Origin: an uncultured Planctomycetaceae bacterium | GTDB taxonomy: Bacteria > Planctomycetota > Planctomycetia > Planctomycetales > Planctomycetaceae | Direction of reading: 5' to 3' | Assembly: GCA_903823545.1 (NCBI GenBank) | Contig: CAIJTL010000871.1 | Location: 1-8,848, forward strand | Length of the DNA: 8,848 bases | Notes under the pieces: generated by a model | Database searches by the model: none | The model's input: the letters and a program-made list of their open reading frames with translations, nothing else | Told to the model about the DNA's origin: nothing | Translations under genes and position numbers: made by a program | Shown: positions 1-6,574 of the stretch, piece after piece | How positions within the stretch are numbered: position 1 is the first letter of the stretch | Layout: each line of letters starts with the position of its first letter

Positions 1-3
1 GAC

Positions 4-71
4 TGTGGACATGCTGCGTTGTCTCCTCAAGGAAAGTTTCATCAACTCCCAAGGAGAACGGCATGTCCACA
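4..71 (+). promoter_or_regulatory. Long inverted repeat covering the RBS and start codon of the small ORF
   Basis: Seen directly: 4-14 (TGTGGACATGC) and 61-71 (GCATGTCCACA) are perfect reverse complements. The helix continues inward as 17-20 (CGTT) with 57-60 (AACG) and 23-27 (CTCCT) with 52-56 (AGGAG). That gives about 20 base pairs with two 2-base bulges on the 5' side and a loop at 28-51. The Shine-Dalgarno-like AGGAG (52-56) and the ATG (63-65) are both inside the stem. Inference: as RNA this would block ribosome access to the small reading frame until it is melted or displaced. The alternative is a DNA-level role, such as the remnant of a mobile-element end. What lies upstream of base 1 is unknown. 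Confidence 0.5.
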
Positions 72-284
72 TTCCTCCAACCCAATAGATGCTTCAGGCG
101 GATGAATCTGATTTGTTCGGTTCATGAGAACTCTGAATGGTACGATCGCCTCGGAACGCAAATAGCGGCGTTCCTTGGATGGGAGGCATTCGAGGCTCAC
201 GAGAACCGTCTGGTCAGGACCAAATCTGAGGCATCAGATACTGGGCTTGAGGGGCAGGTACATAGCAGTTTTGGCCCTACTTAA
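63..284 (+). CDS. Small hypothetical protein (73 aa), possibly not coding
   Basis: A 73-codon frame begins at ATG 63 after a good AAGGAG at 51-56 (6-base spacing) and ends at a TAA 38 bases before the beta-helix gene. I do not recognise the protein. It is soluble-looking and charged in the middle (WYDRLG around residues 27-32), with no signal peptide, membrane segment or clear motif. In favour of coding are the RBS and the position just upstream of a same-strand gene. Against it are the small size, the lack of any known family, and several short inverted repeats inside (153-174 and 224-239, plus the palindrome 211-222), which would also fit a structured RNA. The RBS and start are base-paired in the upstream inverted repeat, so expression may be conditional. 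An internal ATG at 105 is in frame but lacks a convincing RBS. Confidence 0.35.
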   Translation: MSTFLQPNRCFRRMNLICSVHENSEWYDRLGTQIAAFLGWEAFEAHENRLVRTKSEASDTGLEGQVHSSFGPT

Positions 285-322
285 AGTGATTTTACAGCAT
301 CAAACGCGCCGACGGAGGCATC

Positions 323-1684
323 ATGTCACACGCAAGATTTGATCGTCGTGAATTGTGGAGTTTGGTCGTGTTAATTGCGGCTGTCGGCCAAGCTACTTCA
401 CATGCCGACGACCCTCGACCAAAAGTGACATCGCCGCGAGCGACCTCCGGCGACACCGCCATCGAACCGAATTGGGACGAGCGGGTAACGATCTCGGTCG
501 GCAATACGGAGGGTGATCTGATCGGTTCGACCGAGAAGGTGTTGCAGGCGGCGGTGGATTCGGTCGCTCGGCTCGGCGGCGGGACGGTCAAGGTGTTGCC
601 GGGGACGTATCGGCTGAGGAACTCGGTTTATCTGGCGTCGAAGGTGCGGATCGTCGGCAGTGGGGCAGAATCGGTGCTCATCAAAGAACCGTCCGCAAAG
701 ACGAAGCTCGCCGCCGATTCCGATTGGTATGACCAAGAAGTGACGCTGGAAGATGCGAAGGCGTTTCGCGTCGGCGACGGTGTGGTAATTCGTTGCAAGA
801 ATCCGCACAACGGCGGGCCGACGGTACTCAAGCGAACGTTGGTCGCTCGCACGGGAAACCGGTTCAAACTGGATCGCGCGCTGCGTGAAAACGTCTGGTC
901 GGCGGGCGAGCCGACGATCGCGACGTCGTTTCCGCTGATCAGCGGCGAGTTCCTCAGCGATTGCGCGATCGAGAACATCACGCTCGACGGCAACAAAGAA
1001 AAGAACGACCACTTCGATGGGAATTACTCCGGTTGCATCTTCTTGCAGGACTGCAACCGGATCACGATGCGCGGCGTCGAGGCGCGCAACAACAACGGCG
1101 ACGGCATCAGTTGGCAGATCTGTCACGACGTCGTCGTCGAGAATTGTCACAGCCATGACAACGCGGACCTCGGCTTGCATCCGGGTTCCGGCTCGCAACG
1201 ACCGTTGATCCGCGGGAACCGCATCGAGCGTTGTGGCATCGGCATCTTCTTCTGCTGGGGCGTGAAGTACGGCCTCGCGGAAAAGAACGTGATCGAAGGG
1301 ATTCGCACGGCGGGAATCTCGATCGGACATCGCGACACCGACAATCTCGTGCGTGATAATGTCATCCGCGACAGCGGCGTCGCCGGAGTCCTCTTCCGCC
1401 CCGAACGTGGCCCGTCTTTCGCCGGACATCGCAATCGGATCGAACGGAACGAGATCGTCAACAGCGGCGGCGACGAGGGTGTCGGTATCGACATTCAAGG
1501 CGGGACCGAGTCAATCGAGCTGATCGATAACCGCGTCATCGAAAAGCGAGGAGCCTCGAAACGCGTCGGGATCAAGCTGGGGACCGACACGAAGAACATC
1601 CGCCTGAACAACAATGAAACCGATGGTTTCGCAGTTCCGGCATCGGTCGTCGATTTGCGAAAAGAGCAGGCGACCGACAAGTAG
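323..1684 (+). CDS. Secreted right-handed parallel beta-helix protein (pectin-lyase-like fold)
   Basis: A 453-residue protein started by ATG 323 behind a GGAGG at 314-318. Residues 1-28 form a classical signal peptide: Arg-rich start, hydrophobic LWSLVVLIAAVG, and a likely cut after SHA (28). Residues 70-120 look like the first turns of a pectate-lyase-type helix (AVDSVARLGGGTVKVLPGTY). From about 210 to 435 the chain consists of roughly 22-residue coils rich in Asn, Gly and beta-branched residues (ENITLDG, NRITMRGVEA, HDVVVENCHSHDN, NRIERCGIGIF, NNLVRDNVIRDSG-like units), the pattern of Beta_helix/NosD-type repeats. Such proteins usually bind or cleave polysaccharides in the periplasm or outside the cell, but no catalytic set can be assigned. 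Conspicuous non-repeat motifs are LHPGSGSQRP (285-294), FFCWGVKYG (309-317) and IGHRDTDN (334-341), which may line a binding groove. There are eight cysteines, many for an exported protein. It is convergent with the GntP gene. The fold is fairly certain; the substrate and activity are unknown. Confidence 0.85.
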   Translation: MSHARFDRRELWSLVVLIAAVGQATSHADDPRPKVTSPRATSGDTAIEPNWDERVTISVGNTEGDLIGSTEKVLQAAVDSVARLGGGTVKVLPGTYRLRNSVYLASKVRIVGSGAESVLIKEPSAKTKLAADSDWYDQEVTLEDAKAFRVGDGVVIRCKNPHNGGPTVLKRTLVARTGNRFKLDRALRENVWSAGEPTIATSFPLISGEFLSDCAIENITLDGNKEKNDHFDGNYSGCIFLQDCNRITMRGVEARNNNGDGISWQICHDVVVENCHSHDNADLGLHPGSGSQRPLIRGNRIERCGIGIFFCWGVKYGLAEKNVIEGIRTAGISIGHRDTDNLVRDNVIRDSGVAGVLFRPERGPSFAGHRNRIERNEIVNSGGDEGVGIDIQGGTESIELIDNRVIEKRGASKRVGIKLGTDTKNIRLNNNETDGFAVPASVVDLRKEQATDK

Positions 1685-1701
1685 CTGCGTAGGAACAAAG
1701 C

Positions 1702-1780
1702 TGAACCACAGAGGACGCGGAGATCGCGGAGAAGGAATGAGCAATGAAACCTCGGCGCTCCCAGCGTCCTCTGCGGTTCA
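1702..1780. repeat. Palindromic intergenic repeat, likely bidirectional terminator
   Basis: The 127-base gap between the convergent beta-helix and GntP genes contains 17-base arms at 1702-1718 and 1764-1780 (TGAACCACAGAGGACGC and its reverse complement). They differ at one position, which becomes a G-U pair in a minus-strand transcript. Next to the left arm is a short tandem, CGCGGAGA followed by TCGCGGAGA. The 'accacagaggac' core resembles dispersed palindromic repeats that I recall as common in planctomycete and other environmental genomes; that link is from memory and was not searched. The hairpin sits where both genes need an end. On the plus side it is followed by a weak T run (GGCTTTTCTC); on the minus side there is no clear T run. 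Confidence 0.65.
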
Positions 1781-1811
1781 ATGGCTTTTCTCAGTTGCAT
1801 CTGTCGCAGTA

Positions 1812-3257
1812 CTACATCAACGCCCACGTCGGATGAAGCTTGAAGAGAGCGATCGCGATTCCCGTCCCAACTGCCGGAATCAACACAGTCGTGACAAAGA
1901 TCGGGCCATAAGCGCGAGCGTGAGTTTCGCCGCAAATGTTGCGGATCAACATGACGAGATAGCCGTTTGCGGGAAGCGAGTCCAACGTTCCAGAAGCGAT
2001 CGCGACGACTCGATGCAACGCTCGCGGAGCGACATGAAGTTCGTCAATGTAGATCGGCTTGATGATCGGAAACGCGATCCCCTGACCGCCGGAAGCAGAA
2101 CCGGCAATCGCCGCGATGATCGCGATCGCGAACGCCGCGCTGACCAGCGGATCGCCCGGCAAGTGAGTCACCCACGTAACGACCATTTGAAACGCAGGCA
2201 GCTCTTTGACCGCCGCTCCGAAACCGACTACGGCTCCCGTCGAACCAACCGCCAACAAACCGTTCACGAAACCATCTCCAAAGCACGTCCATGAATCTTT
2301 CAGCCAGCGTCGCAACACAATCACTCCAGCCATGACTCCGAGAAAGATCGAGAGAGTGCCGTCTTCGGGGAAGCGGCTGAGAATCGATTGCAGCACTGCA
2401 ACAGTCGGTGAAGAGGAATCAGAGAACAGCATCGCTTCGGCAATCTTGTGGCAGATCGTGGGCAACCCGTTCAACGCGAACAGCGTCACGATCAGCGGCA
2501 CAATGGAAGCAACGATTCCCGGACGATGCTTCGCGTGAGCATCGGGAGCGATCTTGTCTTGATCTCGAACTTCAAAGCGTTCGCCGTTAGCGACCGCGCG
2601 TTGAATGACTCGTTCCAGATGCCACTGTCCTAAACAGAACATAAGATTCGCAACGAGCAAGCTCACCGGCCAACCAGCACGTGCGTCGGTCAGCGGTACC
2701 TTCTGAACAACGCCATCAACGAGCGTTTCTTTGACGAGGTATTGAATCGGGATCAGGTTTTGAATCTCCGGCGAGCCGGCCGAGGTCATCGTGAATGTGA
2801 TCGAACCGAAGGCGATCGCAGCAGGAATGAATCGACGCGGTAAGTTGGCCGCTCGAAACAACTGCAATGCCAGCGGATAGACAGAGAAGCCGACGACGAA
2901 GAGAGACACGCCTCCGTAAGTCAGGCACGCGCATGCCAAGACGACCGCAAGACAAGCCCGTTCTTTGCCGAGAAATCTGCCAACCGCCTGAGCGACGGTG
3001 ATGGCGGCCCCCGATTCTTCCATCAATTTGCCGAACACAGCTCCCAAGGCGAAGATCAAATAGAAGCGACGTAGATAGTCAGCAAACCCAGCGGCATAAG
3101 CCCCGTTCATCGTTCCAACCGGATCGGCTCCACTCAACGTGACCGCCAGCAACGCACACAGCGGGGCGACTACAAAAACGCTCTTGCCGCGCACAACTAA
3201 CATCATCAACAACGCCAAGCTGCCGAAGAGAACGAGCAGGTGATAGGCATTTGTCAT
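1812..3257 (-). CDS. GntP-family permease (organic acid/gluconate:H+ symporter type)
   Basis: A 481-residue integral membrane protein. Hydrophobic spans can be seen near residues 7-23, 27-43, 64-90, 102-134, 142-160, 194-210, 248-265, 300-317, 330-350, 370-390, 415-437 and 451-473, that is 11-12 helices, as expected for the Ion Transporter superfamily. Family-like features are ALGAVFGKLMEESGAA (70-85), the YGGVSLFVVGFSVYPLA stretch (114-130), the TSAGSPEIQNLIP loop (158-170), and the Gly/Ser-rich IAGSASGGQG (384-393) and SGTLDSLPANG (422-432), both probable re-entrant or substrate-site segments. GntP members take up gluconate, glycerate, hydroxybutyrate or related acids with protons; the substrate cannot be told here. 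It is slightly longer than typical members (about 440-450 aa). The start ATG 3257 has only a weak GGA 6 bases upstream. It lies 47 bases after the Lpt-like gene with no visible terminator between, so cotranscription is plausible. Confidence 0.8.
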   Translation of the reverse strand: MTNAYHLLVLFGSLALLMMLVVRGKSVFVVAPLCALLAVTLSGADPVGTMNGAYAAGFADYLRRFYLIFALGAVFGKLMEESGAAITVAQAVGRFLGKERACLAVVLACACLTYGGVSLFVVGFSVYPLALQLFRAANLPRRFIPAAIAFGSITFTMTSAGSPEIQNLIPIQYLVKETLVDGVVQKVPLTDARAGWPVSLLVANLMFCLGQWHLERVIQRAVANGERFEVRDQDKIAPDAHAKHRPGIVASIVPLIVTLFALNGLPTICHKIAEAMLFSDSSSPTVAVLQSILSRFPEDGTLSIFLGVMAGVIVLRRWLKDSWTCFGDGFVNGLLAVGSTGAVVGFGAAVKELPAFQMVVTWVTHLPGDPLVSAAFAIAIIAAIAGSASGGQGIAFPIIKPIYIDELHVAPRALHRVVAIASGTLDSLPANGYLVMLIRNICGETHARAYGPIFVTTVLIPAVGTGIAIALFKLHPTWALM

Positions 3258-3304
3258 GCGAGGTCCAGAGATCGATAGAAGAAGGCAGAGGGGCGAAAAG
3301 AGTT

Positions 3305-6300
3305 TTAGTTTGCTCCGCGGATGCCTGTTGTTTTGTCGGACTTGAGCAGGTTCTGCGATGGGATGAATTGCATACTCTTTGCAGATGCTTCGCTGTACTC
3401 ACTACCGGGGGCGGCTTGCCTCCAGATTGTGACTTGTCGGCTTCCAATTGAGCGGAGCGTATAAAGCTCCTTCGACTCGTCGAAGCTAATGGCGTCAGCC
3501 TGTGCGTAGAAACTGCGTCCTTCGAGTTTCGCATTTCCTTCCGCCGTCAGTCCGATGTATTTCTTCGTGGAACCTGTCTCTTGCAATTGTTCGATCGTCA
3601 GTGAGTTACATTCCATTTCGCCGCCGTCTTTTGGCAAATGAACGTCAGGGTCGATGACGTCCAGCGGGCGAGCCACTGGGCCATAGACGATGCGGACTCG
3701 GTCATTGAAAGTCGTCTCGCGTTCGTTGAGGTTTCCCTTCATTCCGCCGGAAAAGTTCACACGAGTGAATTCCCAATTCGCGACGTCTGACTCGAGCGGG
3801 CGATTCGCTTGAGCGACCGCTCGCGGTGCAAGTGCCGCTCGCTTGCCGCGACCGGGACGCCATAACGAGATGATTCCGGGGCCAACCGCCTCCGTAAGTC
3901 CAGACTTCAGATTGAGTGTCAGTTGAGCCACATGGCCCCGCTGAATTTCGCTGAGTTCTTTCTCGACATACTGCGAATGGTCGATCTCGACCCCCTCTTT
4001 ACACACAACTTGTCGCACTTCAGCGGCGGGGACTTTGTTTTGATTTCCCGTGAAGAGGATTCTGTCGGTGAGCACGACTTCCATCTCTTCGCACTGTAAG
4101 CGACTGTCGTTGAGCGCAGCTTTCACGTCGTCGTAAAAGTTGGCGGACTGACCATCGAAGACCATTTTCTCTTTCCACCACACGGTCAGCAGTGATGGGC
4201 TTTGCAAAGCTTTGCCGTTGAAATCATTCTTCACCGGCAATCGCAACGCGCCCGAACCGTTGATCCAGGTTTTGTTGTTGTTCTGATCGAGGAAGATGTC
4301 GTTCCCTTCGATGTCGAAACCGCGATCGCGCACAACAGCCGGTTGACCGATCACATGCACGACTTGGCCGTTGCCCTCTTTGTTTTCGAGGTGAACCCGT
4401 TGTCCAGTCACATGCAGCGGGTCTTGGTCGTCACCGTGTGATTGCTGCAAATCGACGCTTCCTTCCGTGATGACTTCCAGCAAGTCAGAGGGACCAGAGG
4501 CGGTTGCAGAATCGCGGTTGCTCGCTTCGCTCGGCAAACGGACTTTCGCGCGAATCGAATCTGCGATGAGTTGAAACGGCTCGCCGACTTTCTCAGACGT
4601 TGCTGGTGATTCACCCTCGGGCAACTCCTCATTCAAGAAATCAATGGAGTTCTTGTCCTTGCCGCCAGTCGATCGTCGCGAAGCCGGCTGCACCCGACGT
4701 TTTGAATTTGGCTTGTTCTCTTTCTTCGCGAAATTCGCCGAGCTTGGAACGGCATCTTCAAATGTCACATGCAATTGTTTGGTTTCGGCTTTCCCCTGTG
4801 GGCTGACGACAACGACGTTGTTGAAGGCTTGAAGCTGCCTCGGTCGAAACGGCGAGGAACCGTCAACACTGGTGTCAGCAACGGCCCTAACGGCAGCCTT
4901 GTTGGCTCGCATGGTGGCTGCGGTTGCGTTCCTGCCAACCTCGTTACTCGCCGATGTTTCGCGATTCGAATTACGCGAGGTCACTCGATCGAAACACAAG
5001 CGAATGACGTCTCCGGAGAGACCAGACTTTTTCCCAGGTTGCTTGGCGATCGCTCGGCCATTCAATTCGAGCCAATCCAGATTCGTCCCCGGTTGTTGCA
5101 ACATCCGGAAGTGCGAACTCCATTGAGCCCAGAATTCTGGTTGCTCAACGTCAGGGCTTCCGCGACGAATCCAACCTTTCCCTCGACCGGACGCCGAAAG
5201 AATGTCGCCAGCATTGCCTTGCACGAAGGTCAGTTCAGGACATCGCAGTTCCGTCCCCGTTTTTTGTTGCCGGATAAATACGGCGTCCGCATCTTTGAGG
5301 ACCGCCGTCTGAGTTGCGACGTCATAGACCAGATTGGTCATGAACGCTGTGACGTCGTCATGTTGAGATTCAAGTTCCATGCGATTGGTGCTGCTCGCGC
5401 GGAATTGTTTCAGTGTCCATGAAGACGAATTGCCGAGACCTTGTCCGTTGCTTGAACCGACTTTGTTCTGCGACGCTTGATTGGCACTGTCATTGAGCCT
5501 TTGCTCGGCTTGGACTTCACTGGGTTCATTGGCGTTGCTTCTGACAATCGGCGTCGACGGGGCATCGTGTGCGTGCGGCGAACCGTGATGAGCGTCGCTC
5601 GAACCATCTTCGAGAATCAAATCGAGATACTGGCACTTCTTCAACAAAAAGGCTTCTCCGGGACCAGTCGGCCTCGTGACGTTAACGTTGATTTTGAACG
5701 ACGCGACCAGCGACTGAAGGTTGAAATCAAATCCCTCGTCGCACGCCACATGGACGGTTTCACGATCGGTGGCCAAATCCATTTCGACATGCCCGCGCAG
5801 TAGTACCCGGCGGAAGCCGCCAACAGACAGCAACTGATCCGGCTTCGGCGGTCCTTCCGCACGAATCAGATCGACTCGCAAACCGTGATCGGAGTTGCCT
5901 CGATGCTTTTGATACGTGAACTCCACCGGTTCGTCGGTGAGAATTTGCATGACTTCTTCATTGAAGAAGACGTTGTGCCCTTTGAAGGTCAGTCCGTCAG
6001 GGCCAGCGACGGTGACGACCCCTTCCAGTTTTCCACCGATGACTCGGCCTGGTTTTTGAGTGACCGGATCGAACTTTGCGGCGAATTGCACGAGCCCCGA
6101 TTCGGCAATCAGCGTGACTGGCTGCTTCGGAGACGCGGCGCTGTTGTCGTCACTTGATTGCGATTGATCGAACATGATCATGGCGAACGGCCGAAATTCA
6201 TACGTTCGCTCAGACTCGTCGATCGGCTTTGAGCTGTTCGAGTAAATCGCTGCGCGCGCGAGTCGCAATTGGACCTTCGCTTGTTCGGCCCAAGGAGCAT

Positions 6301-6496
6301 CTGGCAAATAGCGTCGAGCCTCCTCAGTGCTTCCATCGGTCACTTCAATCGGAATCTCGTCTGGATCAACGATTGCTCGCCGCGTGTGCGCGAATATCGG
6401 CGGAGCAATCCTCGGCGTGACAATCAGCGCATACAACCACCACAACCCAGTGAGGGCCGTCATGGTCATCAGCGTCAGAAACATCCGCCGTAACAC
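3305..6496 (-). CDS. Large LptC/LptA (OstA)-like membrane-anchored periplasmic protein
   Basis: A 1063-residue protein, far longer than LptC or LptA (both about 190 aa). Residues 5-27 form a single N-terminal membrane segment (TLMTMTALTGLWWLYALIV) after MLRRM, as in LptC. Residues 150-210 (GRVIGGKLEGVVTV, FNEEVMQILTDEPVEFTY) follow the LptC beta-strand pattern. Residues 670-750 (VTGQRVHLENKEGNGQVVHV, IGQPAVVRDRGFDIEGNDIFLD, TWINGSGAL) and 910-1030 (VNFSGGMKG, LTAEGNAKLEGRSFYAQADAI, YTLRSIGSRQVTIW) resemble the OstA repeat of LptA, which forms the jelly-roll that carries LPS. Residues 375-440 may be a further copy. The copies are joined by polar linkers at 300-358 (His/Ser/Asn rich), 505-548 and 588-640 (basic). 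The start is GTG 6496, directly after an in-frame TGA, with a weak GGA 7 bases upstream; ATG 6484 (residue 5) is an alternative. Known: kdsD-lptC-lptA-lptB is a conserved proteobacterial order. Inferred: this is the planctomycete periplasmic LPS bridge in one chain. It could instead be another OstA-fold protein. The Lpt role is moderately likely and not proven. Confidence 0.6.
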   Translation of the reverse strand: MLRRMFLTLMTMTALTGLWWLYALIVTPRIAPPIFAHTRRAIVDPDEIPIEVTDGSTEEARRYLPDAPWAEQAKVQLRLARAAIYSNSSKPIDESERTYEFRPFAMIMFDQSQSSDDNSAASPKQPVTLIAESGLVQFAAKFDPVTQKPGRVIGGKLEGVVTVAGPDGLTFKGHNVFFNEEVMQILTDEPVEFTYQKHRGNSDHGLRVDLIRAEGPPKPDQLLSVGGFRRVLLRGHVEMDLATDRETVHVACDEGFDFNLQSLVASFKINVNVTRPTGPGEAFLLKKCQYLDLILEDGSSDAHHGSPHAHDAPSTPIVRSNANEPSEVQAEQRLNDSANQASQNKVGSSNGQGLGNSSSWTLKQFRASSTNRMELESQHDDVTAFMTNLVYDVATQTAVLKDADAVFIRQQKTGTELRCPELTFVQGNAGDILSASGRGKGWIRRGSPDVEQPEFWAQWSSHFRMLQQPGTNLDWLELNGRAIAKQPGKKSGLSGDVIRLCFDRVTSRNSNRETSASNEVGRNATAATMRANKAAVRAVADTSVDGSSPFRPRQLQAFNNVVVVSPQGKAETKQLHVTFEDAVPSSANFAKKENKPNSKRRVQPASRRSTGGKDKNSIDFLNEELPEGESPATSEKVGEPFQLIADSIRAKVRLPSEASNRDSATASGPSDLLEVITEGSVDLQQSHGDDQDPLHVTGQRVHLENKEGNGQVVHVIGQPAVVRDRGFDIEGNDIFLDQNNNKTWINGSGALRLPVKNDFNGKALQSPSLLTVWWKEKMVFDGQSANFYDDVKAALNDSRLQCEEMEVVLTDRILFTGNQNKVPAAEVRQVVCKEGVEIDHSQYVEKELSEIQRGHVAQLTLNLKSGLTEAVGPGIISLWRPGRGKRAALAPRAVAQANRPLESDVANWEFTRVNFSGGMKGNLNERETTFNDRVRIVYGPVARPLDVIDPDVHLPKDGGEMECNSLTIEQLQETGSTKKYIGLTAEGNAKLEGRSFYAQADAISFDESKELYTLRSIGSRQVTIWRQAAPGSEYSEASAKSMQFIPSQNLLKSDKTTGIRGAN

Positions 6497-6509
6497 AGGT
6501 CATTCCATG

Positions 6510-6521
6510 AAGGAGGTGATC
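6510..6521. other. 12-base exact copy of the 16S rRNA 3' tail / full Shine-Dalgarno complement
   Basis: The plus strand reads AAGGAGGTGATC, which is the full-length complement of the conserved 16S 3' end. The minus strand, which is the sense strand here, therefore reads GATCACCTCCTT, identical to the anti-Shine-Dalgarno tail itself, 13 bases upstream of the GTG of the Lpt-like gene. No plus-strand start codon follows at a usable distance, so it does not appear to serve a plus-strand gene. It could pair with a Shine-Dalgarno sequence in the same mRNA, or be chance. Confidence 0.5.
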
Positions 6522-6534
6522 TCAAATCCGTAGC

Positions 6535-6549
6535 CAGGCGGTTCGCCCG
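6535..6549. repeat. Short REP-like palindrome, copy 1
   Basis: CAGGCG-GTT-CGCCCG: 6-base arms around a 3-base loop, with one A/C mismatch that becomes G-U on the minus-strand RNA. It lies in the 78-base gap between kdsD and the Lpt-like gene and shares the CAGGCG...CGCC pattern with the copy at 6592-6606. It may be an RNA processing, stabilising or partial termination site. Confidence 0.4.
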
Positions 6550-6574
6550 TGATTTCAGCAACCCACAACCGAGT

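Noticed and set aside
4..71. Integron attC site or insertion-sequence terminal repeats
   Set aside because: The arms lack the RYYYAAC/GTTRRRY core boxes of attC, and the 46-base interior is too small for an insertion sequence; no integrase or transposase is visible.
398..1498. 366-codon minus-strand open frame opposite the beta-helix gene
   Set aside because: Its product is a run of Asp/Arg/Val/Ala without any recognisable fold, and it arises from the GC-rich codon pattern of the clearly real plus-strand gene, which has a signal peptide and beta-helix repeats.
1614..2294. 226-codon plus-strand frame across the intergenic repeat and the GntP 3' end
   Set aside because: It translates the palindromic repeat and the antisense of a membrane protein into Arg/Asp-rich low-complexity sequence, with no usable RBS.
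4769..5422. 217-codon plus-strand frame inside the Lpt-like gene
   Set aside because: No RBS, no recognisable domain, and wholly antisense to a longer and better-supported gene.
6502..6533. Plus-strand mini-gene using the perfect SD at 6510-6521
   Set aside because: No ATG, GTG or TTG lies 5-10 bases beyond the SD; the only nearby ATG precedes it and gives an eight-residue peptide.
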